Notes: a model not told the origin generated them from the sequence alone. A stretch of 64,000 nt of DNA from Candidatus Enterocloster excrementipullorum (GCA_019119575.1 DWWT01000034.1:37280-101279); one strand, 5' to 3'; numbered from the stretch's first letter, positions 17,946 to 27,196 are shown. Translations and numbers: made by a program.

Positions 17946-19430
17946 TCACAGAAGAGGCGACAAAAGGCGGCTCGTCTGCTCCTTAACACGCATCCAAAGC
18001 CCTCTCTGCCCATATGCCTGCTTTGTAAGCTCCCTGCAGTGCGGCAGGTCGTCCATAAACGCCTGCTCCAGCCTTCCTGTCACCTGTTCATCATATATGG
18101 TGGCATTTACCTCAAAATTCAGATCGAAACTGCGGATGTCCATATTGGCCGTACCGTAGCAGCTCACTCTCCCGTCCACCATAACGCCCTTAGAGTGAAG
18201 AAAGCCATTCTCATAGATATACACCTTCACCCCATAATCCAAAAGTTCTCCCGCGTAGGAGCATGTTGCCCAGTACACAAACGGATGATCCGGCTTGCAG
18301 GGAATCATGAGCCTCACATCCACACCGGAAGACGCGGCCATTTTCAGCGCTGCCAAAATGGCATCGTCCGGAATAAAATACGGGGTCTGTATATAGATGT
18401 GATGCTTAGCCTTGTGAAACAGAGCGAGATAGTTGTCCCGTATATACGGCTCCCGCGTATCCGGACCGCTGGATATAATCTGCAGGCAGGCCTCGTCGCC
18501 ATCCTGGCTTCCCTCAGGCCAGATCGGCCCTTCCTGCCGTATAAGCCGGCGTCTGGCATTTTCCTCCTCCCCAAAATAGCGCTCTTCCCGGAACAGATTT
18601 TCCCCCGTGGCGTAATGCCAGTCCAGGGCGAAGCGAATCTGCAGGCCGATAGCCGCCTCGCCCGTAATTTTCAGATGGGTATCCCGCCAGTAGCCAAATC
18701 GGGGATCCCTCGAAATGTATTCTCTGCCGATATTGAACCCCCCGACAAAGCTGACCCGGCCGTCGATCACTGCGATCTTCCTGTGATTCCGGTAGTTAAC
18801 GCGCAGGTTCAGCCAGCCAAGGAACGGCGGAAAGAACACCCCCACCCGAATGCCGTCCTTCTTCAGCTCTTCCCAGCGCCGGGAGGGCATAAACCGGCCG
18901 CCCATGCCGTCGTAGAGGATGCGGACTTCCACCCCCTGTCTTGCCTTGTCCTGAAGAATCGGAACCAGGGAATCAAATACCTCATCGTTTTTGATAATAT
19001 AGTATTGGATATGAATGTATTTCTCCGCTTTTCGCAGGGCATCCCGCAGAGCCGCAAATTTTTCCTGTCCGTCCGTGTAGATCTGGATCCGGTTGCAGGC
19101 CGTGAGAACCGCGCCGGATGTCTCCAGATTGTAGAGAATCAGGCTTCTGAAATCCCGCGATATGGGATCCATCATCTCCTCCGGCACGTTGTCAGCCCCG
19201 ATGATCTCCTCCTGGCTCTTTATGGGAAAATTCAGCCGGTCACTGATTTCCTTGATGCGGAACATCCTGCTTTTCTTCAAATCCTGTCCAAAAAGCAGAT
19301 AAAAAAGGATTCCGAACACAGGGATAAAGTTCAAAGCAAACAGCCATGTCCAAACACTTCTCGGATTTCTCCTCTGAAAGAACACAATAATTACGGAAAA
19401 CAGCAGGTTAATGAATATCAATTGCTCCAT
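17946..19430 (-). CDS. cls: Cardiolipin synthase
   Basis: Phospholipase-D-type cardiolipin synthase of 494 residues. Two N-terminal membrane helices (about 3-18 and 28-48) are followed by two HKD catalytic motifs, NHRKIAVIDGRVSFVGG and LHSKGVMVDGRVSCYGTANMD. The enzyme joins two phosphatidylglycerols at the membrane. Length and layout are standard for bacterial Cls. A long open frame on the opposite strand (17868-19721) is a shadow of this gene. Confidence 0.95.
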   Translation of the reverse strand: MEQLIFINLLFSVIIVFFQRRNPRSVWTWLFALNFIPVFGILFYLLFGQDLKKSRMFRIKEISDRLNFPIKSQEEIIGADNVPEEMMDPISRDFRSLILYNLETSGAVLTACNRIQIYTDGQEKFAALRDALRKAEKYIHIQYYIIKNDEVFDSLVPILQDKARQGVEVRILYDGMGGRFMPSRRWEELKKDGIRVGVFFPPFLGWLNLRVNYRNHRKIAVIDGRVSFVGGFNIGREYISRDPRFGYWRDTHLKITGEAAIGLQIRFALDWHYATGENLFREERYFGEEENARRRLIRQEGPIWPEGSQDGDEACLQIISSGPDTREPYIRDNYLALFHKAKHHIYIQTPYFIPDDAILAALKMAASSGVDVRLMIPCKPDHPFVYWATCSYAGELLDYGVKVYIYENGFLHSKGVMVDGRVSCYGTANMDIRSFDLNFEVNATIYDEQVTGRLEQAFMDDLPHCRELTKQAYGQRGLWMRVKEQTSRLLSPLL

Positions 19431-19463
19431 AGGCCGATCCCCATCCTCCCTCGCATGTTTTGT

Positions 19464-19889
19464 CTACTTGTCTGTTATCTCCTCCACCACGGCGGTTCCG
19501 TCCTCCGCAAATGTGAGCTTTACCTGGGTATCTTCATTTTCATATACAAGTTCCTCCAGCCAGCCGGTCCGAAGGTTCACATCCGCAGACAGAACCCGCG
19601 CATCGGAAAGTCCGCCCGAAAGATATTCGGCCAGCGGCCCCTCCGGGTCATCCAGCTGGGATCCCATAAGCTGATGCAGCGTACGCACGTTCAGCCTACC
19701 TTCCTCTTTGACATCGTATAGATACCGCTGTACAGCCCCGGCCGTTATCCGCGCGTCAGAAACCGCCGCGGAATGCCGGGCGCCCTGTATCAATCCGGCG
19801 GCTCTCGGTGCTGCCGCCGCAAGAAGAACCGCAAGAATTGCTATGACGGCTATCAGCTCCACCAGGGTAAATCCCGAATTATTTTTCAT
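19464..19889 (-). CDS. Type IV prepilin-like protein (pseudopilin)
   Basis: A 141-residue class III signal protein: a short basic leader, then GFTLVELIAVIAILAVLLAAAAP, with cleavage expected after Gly and Glu at mature position 5. The hydrophobic helix is followed by a short globular domain that ends in an acidic strand region. It is the last gene of the pilus locus. The start at 19889 (MKNNSG) gives the usual short leader; its ribosome site is weak (GGAAAAG). It could be a minor or major pilin. Confidence 0.85.
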   Translation of the reverse strand: MKNNSGFTLVELIAVIAILAVLLAAAAPRAAGLIQGARHSAAVSDARITAGAVQRYLYDVKEEGRLNVRTLHQLMGSQLDDPEGPLAEYLSGGLSDARVLSADVNLRTGWLEELVYENEDTQVKLTFAEDGTAVVEEITDK

Positions 19890-19939
19890 ACCATTTTTCT
19901 TTTCCAGCCAGTTTGAGGGTAGTATAGCACAGCCCGCCC

Positions 19940-20281
19940 TCAATTTCCAGACAGGATTTCTCCTTTCCCTGAGTCTCCCGGATACACGGCCTCGTATTCT
20001 CTTCCATTAATAGTGCCTGTCCAGACCGCGCTGTCCGTATCCGGATCATATCCATAATCCTCCGTTTCATCCTCGTCCATCACGCCTGCATCCACCATTT
20101 CCTGCTGGGCCTTTCCCATACTGTAGTTGGTTCTTGCATTTGAAAGGGCTACCTGCCGGGCCGATTGATCCTGGATGCTCTGATAAGACGGCACGGCCAC
20201 CGCTATGAGTATGCCCAATATGGCGATCACACAGACTAATTCAATAAGCGTAAATCCTCCGCAGTTTTTTCTTCTGTTCAT
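19940..20281 (-). CDS. Type IV prepilin, major pilin candidate
   Basis: A 113-residue prepilin with leader MNRRKNCG and the mature start FTLIELVCVIAILGILIAVAVP, including Glu5 and the helix-breaking Pro. The rest is short and acidic, with DEDETEDYGYDPDTDS. Small size, strong ribosome site (AAGGAGG) and position straight after the assembly ATPase gene make it a reasonable candidate for the most abundant pilin; this is inference. Confidence 0.88.
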   Translation of the reverse strand: MNRRKNCGGFTLIELVCVIAILGILIAVAVPSYQSIQDQSARQVALSNARTNYSMGKAQQEMVDAGVMDEDETEDYGYDPDTDSAVWTGTINGREYEAVYPGDSGKGEILSGN

Positions 20282-20301
20282 AATGTCATCCTCCTTTTTC
20301 C

Positions 20302-21936
20302 TTACTCCGCTGAATAAATGACTTTTTCCGCCTCCTCCATATCCGTTTCGCCGGCCAAAAGCAGCTTCACCACATAATCCTTCAGCGGCAGAAATCCCTT
20401 TTTTCTCTGATACCGGCGCAGCTCCTCCGCGGAAGTCCCGCGGCGTATCATGTCTTTTACTGTTCCATCTGCCTCCATCATCTCATAGACAGCCCTCCGC
20501 CGGATATAGCCGGTCCCGTTGCATTTCGGGCATCCCGGAGCGCGCCAGAGCCGCTGAATTTCCTGTCCGGTCAGCTGTCTGAGGGCATCCTGCTTTTCCC
20601 CATTTACATTCTCCGGCCGTTTGCAAAAAGGGCAGAGAATTTTCACAAGGCGCTGGGCAGCAATACCCGTAAGAGAAGCCGCAATCAGATAGGACGGCGC
20701 TCCCATGCTGCGCAGTCGGATGACAGCCGAAGCGCAATCCCCTGTGTGAAGGGTCGAAAACACCAGATGTCCGGTAATAGCAGCCCGTATGCCCATAGAA
20801 ACCGTTTCCTCATCCCGCATCTCACCCACCATAATCACATCGGGATCCTGACGCAGGATAGACCGCAGCGCCGCGGCAAAGGTAAGGCCCGCCTTCGGAT
20901 TTACCTGAACTTGGGTAATCCCGTTTATCATCTTTTCCACAGGCTCCTCTACCGTAACGATATTGAGCTTGCCTGAGGCAAGCCGGTTCAGCGCTGCGTA
21001 AAGGGTTGTGGATTTTCCGCTTCCTGTAGGCCCGGTCACCAGAACCAGGCCGAAGGGTGCCCGCAGCATCCGGTCAAAGGCCTCCCTCTGTTCCTCCTCC
21101 ATCCCCAGCCTTCCGATATCCATGAGCGCCGGGTCACGGTTGTTTCCCAGCAGGCGCAGCACCACCTTTTCCCCGTAGATCGTGGGGAGGGATGAAATTC
21201 TGAGATCCGTAGAGATGCCGCCTCTTTCGTAATGGTATTTTCCATCTTGAGGCAGGCGCTTTTGGGCAATATCCATCCCCGCCATCAGTTTCAGCCGCGT
21301 GACAATAGGACTGTGATACAGAAGTTCCATGCTTCTCACGCAGATCAAATCCCCGTTGATGCGGAAACGCACGGTAAGCCTGTCTTTCCAAGGTTCCACG
21401 TGGATATCGCTGGCATTTCTCTCATACGCCTCTTCAATAATCGCATTCACCGCGCGCACCAAAGGCGCACTGTCTATGCGTTCCGCGGACTCCCCTTCCT
21501 CTTCTTCTCCGTATACCCTCTCAATGGCCTTTTCCAGCTCTTTTTCCGCAGCCAGAACCGGCACAGCGGGTACGCCCGTGAAAACAGCCGTCTCGTCCAG
21601 CACATCCTGGTCCGCCCAGAAAGGCACGGCGACTATAATGCTGTCCTCCTTAAACGCCACCGGAAGAAGATGATGTTCCCTGGCAAAAGCGCCTGTCAGA
21701 AGGGCCGCCGCTCTTGGATCAATCTTTGCGGTTTCTGCATCTGTCCGCGCAGTCCCCTCCTTCCGGCAGATACAATCCAGAATATCATCCTCCGACACAT
21801 ATCCAAGCTCCACTAAAAGCCGCAGCCGCTCCCGTTCCCGGGCGCTGCCGGTCAAAATCCGCGCCCGCGCGAGCTGGTTTTCCGTCATACGCTTTTCTTT
21901 TACGAGCATTTCTTCTATCGTTCTCGGATTCTCCAA
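20302..21936 (-). CDS. Type IV pilus / type II secretion assembly ATPase (PilB/GspE family)
   Basis: Hexameric secretion ATPase of 544 residues that powers pilin polymerisation. An N-terminal MshEN-like region (about 1-140) precedes the ATPase core. Walker A is TGPTGSGKSTT, the Asp box is VTVEEPVEKMI, Walker B is VIMVGEMRDEET and the His box is GHLVFSTLHTGD. A zinc-binding tetracysteine follows (CPFC and CPKC), as in PilB and GspE but not PilT. The start is TTG with AGGAGG five bases upstream. No PilT-type retraction ATPase is visible in the locus. Confidence 0.93.
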   Translation of the reverse strand: MENPRTIEEMLVKEKRMTENQLARARILTGSARERERLRLLVELGYVSEDDILDCICRKEGTARTDAETAKIDPRAAALLTGAFAREHHLLPVAFKEDSIIVAVPFWADQDVLDETAVFTGVPAVPVLAAEKELEKAIERVYGEEEEGESAERIDSAPLVRAVNAIIEEAYERNASDIHVEPWKDRLTVRFRINGDLICVRSMELLYHSPIVTRLKLMAGMDIAQKRLPQDGKYHYERGGISTDLRISSLPTIYGEKVVLRLLGNNRDPALMDIGRLGMEEEQREAFDRMLRAPFGLVLVTGPTGSGKSTTLYAALNRLASGKLNIVTVEEPVEKMINGITQVQVNPKAGLTFAAALRSILRQDPDVIMVGEMRDEETVSMGIRAAITGHLVFSTLHTGDCASAVIRLRSMGAPSYLIAASLTGIAAQRLVKILCPFCKRPENVNGEKQDALRQLTGQEIQRLWRAPGCPKCNGTGYIRRRAVYEMMEADGTVKDMIRRGTSAEELRRYQRKKGFLPLKDYVVKLLLAGETDMEEAEKVIYSAE

Positions 21937-21996
21937 TCTTGCCTCCTTTTCTTCTGCATGCTATACTCAATAAAAATGTACCGCTTGAGGTGTTTT

Positions 21997-22671
21997 ATGG
22001 CCAGCTTTATTTTTCCTCTCCTATACGGCCTTGGAGGTATGCTTACAGGCAGTCTTCTGCGTCTGGCCCTGCTGCGCATCGGGGTGCCGGCCCGAAGGGG
22101 CTGTCTTCCCCCGACTGAAGGTCTCCTCTGTTTCCTGTCTATTTTGTGCTGCCTTGTCCACGGCCCCGGGCTTTACTCCGCACTCTGCTGCCTGCTTTTC
22201 GCCCTGCTCCTGGCTGCCGCCCGTATTGACGCAGCTTTTTTGTATATACCGGATGAAATTCCCATCCTCATTGTCCTGCTGTCCGTCATCTGCGCGGCAT
22301 CCGGATTTCTCCCGGTTCCGTCCCCGGCCTGCGGCATTCTTCTATCCCCGGCTTGGAGGCTGGCAGGCGCGCTTTCCTGCGGCGGAATCCTTTTGGTTCT
22401 GCGTGTTTTCACTCGGGGAGGCGTCGGCCTGGGAGATGTGAAGCTTATGTCTGCCTGCGGCCTTTTCCTCGGCCCGCCTCTTTCGCTGCTCGCCCTGTTC
22501 GGCGCCTATGCCCTGGCCGGCATATGGTATGCTCCCCTCCTGCTTCTCGGAAAAGTGGACAGGAAAACCCCGGTGCCCATGGCGCCCTTTTTCTTTGTAT
22601 CCCTCTCTGCTGCTGTCCTGTGGGGAGAAGCGATTCTTCGCTGGTATACGGGCATCTTCCTCTTTCTTTAA
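21997..22671 (+). CDS. Type 4 prepilin peptidase (A24 family)
   Basis: Aspartic membrane protease of 224 residues that cleaves prepilin leaders. It has about six hydrophobic segments. The two catalytic Asp motifs are visible: ARIDAAFLYIPDEI and GGVGLGDVKLM (GxGD). The N-terminal part is short (GLGGMLTGSLLRL) and lacks the FLNVVIYRLP element and the paired CxxC motifs of full-length bifunctional PilD, so N-methylation may be absent or reduced. It is the only plus-strand gene in the pilus locus, set head to head with the ATPase gene and tail to tail with the PilX-like gene. GAGGTG precedes the chosen ATG; an ATG at 21958 has no site. Confidence 0.88.
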   Translation: MASFIFPLLYGLGGMLTGSLLRLALLRIGVPARRGCLPPTEGLLCFLSILCCLVHGPGLYSALCCLLFALLLAAARIDAAFLYIPDEIPILIVLLSVICAASGFLPVPSPACGILLSPAWRLAGALSCGGILLVLRVFTRGGVGLGDVKLMSACGLFLGPPLSLLALFGAYALAGIWYAPLLLLGKVDRKTPVPMAPFFFVSLSAAVLWGEAILRWYTGIFLFL

Positions 22672-23297
22672 GGCATTTCGGCCCAATAGCGGTACACCCG
22701 CTCTCCGGTCGTGCAGATCCGTCCTTCTTCCTCCTCAAAAGGGCCGGGAAGCACAAGGGTTTTCCCGCCTTCGCTGTCAAATCGGATTTCTCCGCCAAGG
22801 CAGAAGGTAAATCCCTCCGCTTCTACACGTGTGTGTACATATGCCTGCCCGTCATAGGGAAACGCGCGCAGAAGGATTTCCGCACGCATGCCATCCATCT
22901 TTCCTTCGCCGCGGGATATGTATTCCCGGCCTTCCATCTCTCCCCGCAAAAATTCCTCCCATTCATCCGCATCCCCTCGGTCTTCCTCTTCCTCTCCGGG
23001 ATCCGCCTCCCCGGCGTAATCCGCCAAAGTTTCCCGGCAGTCCCGCAGGAAGCGATCCCATATCTGGTTCATTGCCCGGGAACTTCCCTCATTGACTGCC
23101 TGGCAAAAAGACTGATGAAGCGAACGCGCCGCGGCCTGCGCCTGTCCGTACCGCATCATTCCCGTAAGCTCCTGCCGGCTGTAAACGCCTGCTGTCATAT
23201 ACCCCATTCCAAGAACGGCTAAGAGGGCAGCAAGAAATACCGCATACAGCACCGTGCTGCCTCTGCGCCCCTGATTCATCTCCGGCCTATCTGCCAT
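22668..23297 (-). CDS. PilX/GspK-like pilus assembly protein
   Basis: A 209-residue protein with a basic N-terminus and one hydrophobic helix (STVLYAVFLAALLAVLGMGY). An extended globular region follows with an acidic loop (GEEEEDRGDADEWEE). It lacks the Glu5 prepilin motif but has the layout of PilX/GspK-type minor components, and it sits among prepilin genes. Its stop shares a TTAA with the stop of the convergent prepilin peptidase. The assignment rests on context and topology. Confidence 0.65.
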   Translation of the reverse strand: MADRPEMNQGRRGSTVLYAVFLAALLAVLGMGYMTAGVYSRQELTGMMRYGQAQAAARSLHQSFCQAVNEGSSRAMNQIWDRFLRDCRETLADYAGEADPGEEEEDRGDADEWEEFLRGEMEGREYISRGEGKMDGMRAEILLRAFPYDGQAYVHTRVEAEGFTFCLGGEIRFDSEGGKTLVLPGPFEEEEGRICTTGERVYRYWAEMP

Positions 23298-23739
23298 TGT
23301 CCCTTCCCTCCTCATACAGGGAAATAAATGTCCTCTCCTCCCGCCAGAGCAGCTCTTCGTCCTCCAGAACCATTACCCGCGCCTTCACCCGGCCGTATTC
23401 CGGTTCGAAAAATTCCAGCTGGATCTCCCAAGATGCCTCATCCCAAAACATTTCCTTTGTCAGGGTATATTCCCGGCGTCCTTCCTCTTCCATTGTCCAA
23501 AAGCGCAGCCTTTCCGGACGGGCCGGATCCACAGAAAACCTAAATCCCAGGCTGAGTGTCTCGTCTATAAGCGTGCAAACCCGCTCCGCCTGGAAACGCG
23601 CTCCGCGCATTTTTCCATGCCGTCCGTACAAGGAAATCTGCTGCGAGAAGAACGCTGCGGCAAAAACAGCCGCCATTGTTCCAACCGCCACAGTCAGCAC
23701 TGCCTCCAGCAATGTAAATCCTCCGCGTTCTTTACTCAT
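23287..23739 (-). CDS. Type IV prepilin-like protein (PilW/GspJ-like)
   Basis: A 150-residue prepilin with leader MSKERGG and mature start FTLLEAVLTVAVGTMAAVFAAAFF. The globular part is rich in charged beta strands (RPERLRFWTMEEEGRREYTL). Size and position between other minor-pilin genes fit a PilW/GspJ-type minor pilin that helps prime the fibre. The gene overlaps its upstream neighbour by eight bases, and the ribosome site is poor, which suggests translational coupling. Confidence 0.8.
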   Translation of the reverse strand: MSKERGGFTLLEAVLTVAVGTMAAVFAAAFFSQQISLYGRHGKMRGARFQAERVCTLIDETLSLGFRFSVDPARPERLRFWTMEEEGRREYTLTKEMFWDEASWEIQLEFFEPEYGRVKARVMVLEDEELLWREERTFISLYEEGRDNGR

Positions 23740-24064
23740 GCCTGTAAAATTCCACAGCGGCTTCCCCATACTCCCAGCGTGCGGCCGCCCGATGGATTTC
23801 AAATCGTTCTTCCGCGCTGTTCTCCCCATTCTCCCGTGTAAAAAGAATACGCAGTTCTTTCCCCGTCTCCTCCCCTTCGCCGGATAAAGCCATCTCCCTC
23901 GCCTCCTCAAATGCGCTTCTCATATCTGTCTCCCAAGATAAGCGTTTTCCCTCTGCGGCCATCATCGCCGTAAACCCCAATACAACCGTAAGAATCATCG
24001 AAAATCCCACAATTGTCTCAATCAGTGTGAACCCCTGTCCGCCCCTGCGGCTTTTCCTCCGCAT
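23732..24064 (-). CDS. Type IV prepilin-like protein (PilV/GspI-like)
   Basis: A 110-residue prepilin with basic leader MRRKSRRGGQG and mature start FTLIETIVGFSMILTVVLGF. The Thr after Glu5 and the small size are typical of PilV/GspI-type minor pilins. It starts inside the end of the PilO-like gene (47-base overlap), so expression is probably coupled. Confidence 0.8.
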   Translation of the reverse strand: MRRKSRRGGQGFTLIETIVGFSMILTVVLGFTAMMAAEGKRLSWETDMRSAFEEAREMALSGEGEETGKELRILFTRENGENSAEERFEIHRAAARWEYGEAAVEFYRHE

Positions 24065-24605
24065 AACAATAAACCACCTCCATTCTGCCTTCCAGCATAC
24101 CCTCCTCATTCTCTTCCGCTGAAAGGGCTTTCAAAAAGACACTTTTCTCCCTGCGGTCTATCTCCCCGGCCATGCGGCTGAGCGCATCCATATTCCCGCA
24201 TCGAATGTCCAGCAGAACATGTACTTCAAATATACCGTCCTGCTCTGTAACCGGCTCCCGACTTTCCAGCTTCCAGATTTCGACCCCGGCTTCGGCTGCC
24301 AGAGCCTGCAGGTCACTGTCTATAAACGCGCTGTCCAAGCCGATGTAGAAAAAATCTTCTGCCTGATCCGGCCTGTCCCGGTATTCGGAGAGAAGATCCG
24401 CCTGCCGAACATATGCCGCCATCTCCGCCCGGCGTTCCTTCTCCGCGGCCATGGTGCGGCGCAGCTCCTCCATTTCCTTCCCGGCCGGGCCGATCACCAG
24501 CCGGATCGCTCCCGTCCAAACAAGAAGAATCCCCAAAATTCCAAGGAGAATCTTTTCTCTTTCCGTCAGGTGTCCGGCCTTTCTTTTGCTTTCAATCCCC
24601 TTCAT
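24018..24605 (-). CDS. PilO/GspM-like membrane protein
   Basis: A 195-residue bitopic membrane protein. A short cytoplasmic N-terminus precedes a helix (ILLGILGILLVWTGAIRLVI), a charged coiled-coil-like stretch (MEELRRTMAAEKERRAE) and a C-terminal ferredoxin-like region. This is the layout of PilO/GspM, which pairs with PilN/GspL to hold the platform. It lies directly after the GspL-like gene with a 14-base overlap. The start at 24605 (MKGIESKRK) has GGGAGG upstream. Confidence 0.75.
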   Translation of the reverse strand: MKGIESKRKAGHLTEREKILLGILGILLVWTGAIRLVIGPAGKEMEELRRTMAAEKERRAEMAAYVRQADLLSEYRDRPDQAEDFFYIGLDSAFIDSDLQALAAEAGVEIWKLESREPVTEQDGIFEVHVLLDIRCGNMDALSRMAGEIDRREKSVFLKALSAEENEEGMLEGRMEVVYCYAEEKPQGRTGVHTD

Positions 24606-25950
24606 CCTCCGCCTCCCAAAGTACCATTTCCAGCTGCCCTTGTATCTGACCGGAGTCCTCATCCCTTTCCCAGAGCACATGGGATACCCGTATAAATTCT
24701 CCTGTCTGCCGGAGACGTTCTTCAAGGGCCGGAATATCTTCCGGGGAATCTGTCAAAATCTGAAGGAAAAGCGTCCCCTCCTCGCTCTCATACCGCATCC
24801 CTTTCGCCCGGCCGCCTGCTCCCATTGCCTGTTTGACCGCATAAATCCGGGATTCTATACCCGCCTTTTTACCATATCTTCTTTCCAGCTCGGTTCGTGC
24901 CTTCTGAGATTGATCCAGCGCCTCTGCTTCACGGTACAATGATTCATGATCCGCATCCCGCTCCGCCTGAAAAGCAGAAAATTCCTCCCGCACCTTTCTT
25001 TCGCGAACCAGGAACGCACCGGACACCGCTATAGCCGCCAGACAATTGCAGAGAACAAAAGCCATACCCGCCTTCTCCAGGCTGCGCGCTCCTGCTCCCC
25101 TCGAAAAATTCGGGAATGCCAGCATCCTCCTGCCCGCCTTCTTTTTCAAGCAGCGGATCTCCCGGCGAAAATCCACAATACGGCAGGGAATTCCCAGCCT
25201 CTCCTCCAAGTAGGGAGCCGCTTCCCGCGCACGGGGCCCAAATGGCCTGTCAAGGATCACCTTGTCTGCAGCCGCTAACTCTTTCATCTCACACACAAGC
25301 ATCTCTGCCAGCGCAGCAATCTCCTCCCACAATATTTTCTCGCCGCCAAGACGGACAAATGTCTTTGGCCGCAGGGAAGATTCTTTAAAGCAGACGCAGC
25401 ATCCCTTCCATATCCCATACAGTTTTACTCGTGTTTCCCGAATCTCAATGCAGATCAGCGCCTGTTCTCTCCCCAGACTTCCCGCCAGGAAGCTCAACGC
25501 GCTCATGCGCACAAGTGCTCTGCCAGGATGTACTCCTTCTCGCTCCAGCGTTTCTTTTAGTTTTTCCAAAAATTTCCGTTGGGTATAATACACCGTCCCC
25601 ATCGGCATTCCGTTTTTTCCCCGAAACAGTTCAACCGCTGCCGCCAAATCCTCCGTCTCTTCTTTTCTGGCCCGCAGCATGTATTCTGCCATCCGGCGCA
25701 TCTGCCGGGCATTTCCCGGCGGAAGAGAAAATACGGCACGCTTCACCCCGGCCTCCAGGACAAGATCAACGCGCTTTCCCTTGAGTCCCCATTCCCGGAT
25801 CAGGTCATGTATGGGCCTTTCCAATTTTCCGTCAAAGGGGCGCTCCGTCCAGACTACCGTTCTCTTTCGCTCTCCGCCGATTCCGCACAGATGCTCTTTT
25901 ACTCCCAAGTAAATAACGCGTTCCTCATCCAGGCAAAAATAGTGTCTCAT
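24592..25950 (-). CDS. GspL-like fused PilM-PilN protein
   Basis: A 452-residue protein combining two functions that are separate in most type IV pilus loci. The N-terminal ~270 residues look like the actin-fold PilM domain (YLGVKEHLCGI, VDLVLEAGVKRAVFSLP). A single membrane helix follows (AGMAFVLCNCLAAIAVSGAFLV), then a coiled coil and a PilN-like C-terminal domain. GspL of type II secretion has the same cytoplasmic-TM-periplasmic order. It probably links the ATPase to the PilO-like partner. The family call comes from topology and context. Confidence 0.72.
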   Translation of the reverse strand: MRHYFCLDEERVIYLGVKEHLCGIGGERKRTVVWTERPFDGKLERPIHDLIREWGLKGKRVDLVLEAGVKRAVFSLPPGNARQMRRMAEYMLRARKEETEDLAAAVELFRGKNGMPMGTVYYTQRKFLEKLKETLEREGVHPGRALVRMSALSFLAGSLGREQALICIEIRETRVKLYGIWKGCCVCFKESSLRPKTFVRLGGEKILWEEIAALAEMLVCEMKELAAADKVILDRPFGPRAREAAPYLEERLGIPCRIVDFRREIRCLKKKAGRRMLAFPNFSRGAGARSLEKAGMAFVLCNCLAAIAVSGAFLVRERKVREEFSAFQAERDADHESLYREAEALDQSQKARTELERRYGKKAGIESRIYAVKQAMGAGGRAKGMRYESEEGTLFLQILTDSPEDIPALEERLRQTGEFIRVSHVLWERDEDSGQIQGQLEMVLWEAEDEGD

Positions 25951-25970
25951 GTATTTTCCTTTCCTTCTCC

Positions 25971-27161
25971 TCAAAGCATGGAGGAATACATCTGAAATAC
26001 AGGTGTCATAACCGCCAAAATCATTCCGCCCACCACAATGGCCATAATGAGAATCATTGCCGGTTCCAGGAGCACCACCATCTGATTTACTGCCCGTTCT
26101 GCCTCCTTCTCATAGTAAATTCCCGCCTCCCCCAATACCTGGTCCAGACGGCCTGATTCTTCTCCCGCTGCCACCATGGACACAAATACCGGCAGGAAAA
26201 TATTCGCCTCCTCAAGCGACCCGGACAGGAGCCTTCCTCTTTTCAGTTCCTCCGCCACATCCTTCAATGATTTGCGGATGTAAGAATTTCCCATGACCTG
26301 TCCCGTCAGATCCAGGGCCTCTAAAATCCCTGCTCCGTTTCCGTAAAGGATCCCGAAGGTCTGTGAAAAACGGGCGGTATCAATGGTTTTTACTATTTTC
26401 CCAATAACTGGAATATGAATTATGGCGCGATCCAGCGCAAGACGCACGGAAGGGATATGGAAAATCCCAATAAGCAGGACTGCCGGAACCGGAACAAACA
26501 GCAAAGGCTGCGCTCCATGGCTTCCCATATATGCACCGGCTTCTAATAGGATTCTTGTAAACAGCGGAAGGGGCTGTCCCTCCAGAAGAGACACAAACTG
26601 CGGCAAAACCTCTGCCACCAGAAAAATTGATACAAACACTGTCGCCGCAAACAGAATCAGCGGATAGATCATAGCCGTGCGGATTTTTCCTCCCAACTCC
26701 CTCTGCCGCTCATAATACTCCGCCATTTTTCTAAGAATCTCTTCCAGTTCTCCCCCGGTTTCTCCTGCCCGAATCATATAAATGAGGAGAGACGGAAATG
26801 TTCCTTCTCCAGACTCCATGGCCTCCGACAGGGAGTGGCCTTGATAGACCTCCTCCCGAACCCGCAGGATCTCTTTTTTCAACCGGCTGCTTCCCGCCAT
26901 TTCCCCGCTCACTGCCAAAATCTCGGCAAGCGGTACGCCGGCGGAGAGCATGACAGACAATTCTCTGCATAAAGGGGCCAAAAGTCCCGCTCCCAGCGGA
27001 ATTTTTCTCCGGGCACGGCCCTTGGACTCCTCCCGCCAGCCAAAGCAGTATAACCCCTGATCCTCCAGCCGTTTAAGCAGATCCCGCTCAGTCAAAGCCT
27101 CCATTCTTCCTCTGCAGACTTTTCCATCCATGGATTTTGCCTTATATCGGTACTGCGGCAT
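25971..27161 (-). CDS. Type IV pilus / type II secretion platform protein (PilC/GspF)
   Basis: Polytopic platform protein of 396 residues with two GspF repeats, each with LSVMLSAGVPLAEIL-type or FSQTFGILYGNGAGILEAL-type starts and conserved ETGGELEEIL / ESGRLDQVL motifs. About three membrane helices are present, the last near the C-terminus (AMILIMAIVVGGMILAVMTP). It binds the assembly ATPase and the pilin-loading partners. It is the first gene of the minus-strand locus; GAGGG lies five bases before the ATG. Confidence 0.93.
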   Translation of the reverse strand: MPQYRYKAKSMDGKVCRGRMEALTERDLLKRLEDQGLYCFGWREESKGRARRKIPLGAGLLAPLCRELSVMLSAGVPLAEILAVSGEMAGSSRLKKEILRVREEVYQGHSLSEAMESGEGTFPSLLIYMIRAGETGGELEEILRKMAEYYERQRELGGKIRTAMIYPLILFAATVFVSIFLVAEVLPQFVSLLEGQPLPLFTRILLEAGAYMGSHGAQPLLFVPVPAVLLIGIFHIPSVRLALDRAIIHIPVIGKIVKTIDTARFSQTFGILYGNGAGILEALDLTGQVMGNSYIRKSLKDVAEELKRGRLLSGSLEEANIFLPVFVSMVAAGEESGRLDQVLGEAGIYYEKEAERAVNQMVVLLEPAMILIMAIVVGGMILAVMTPVFQMYSSML

Positions 27162-27196
27162 AACATCCCTCTTTAAATTGACTTTTAAACAAAATT

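Noticed and set aside
17868..19721. 617-codon open frame on the plus strand
   Set aside because: It is the antisense shadow of cardiolipin synthase, whose HKD motifs are clear. Its translation has no domain, signal or ribosome site.
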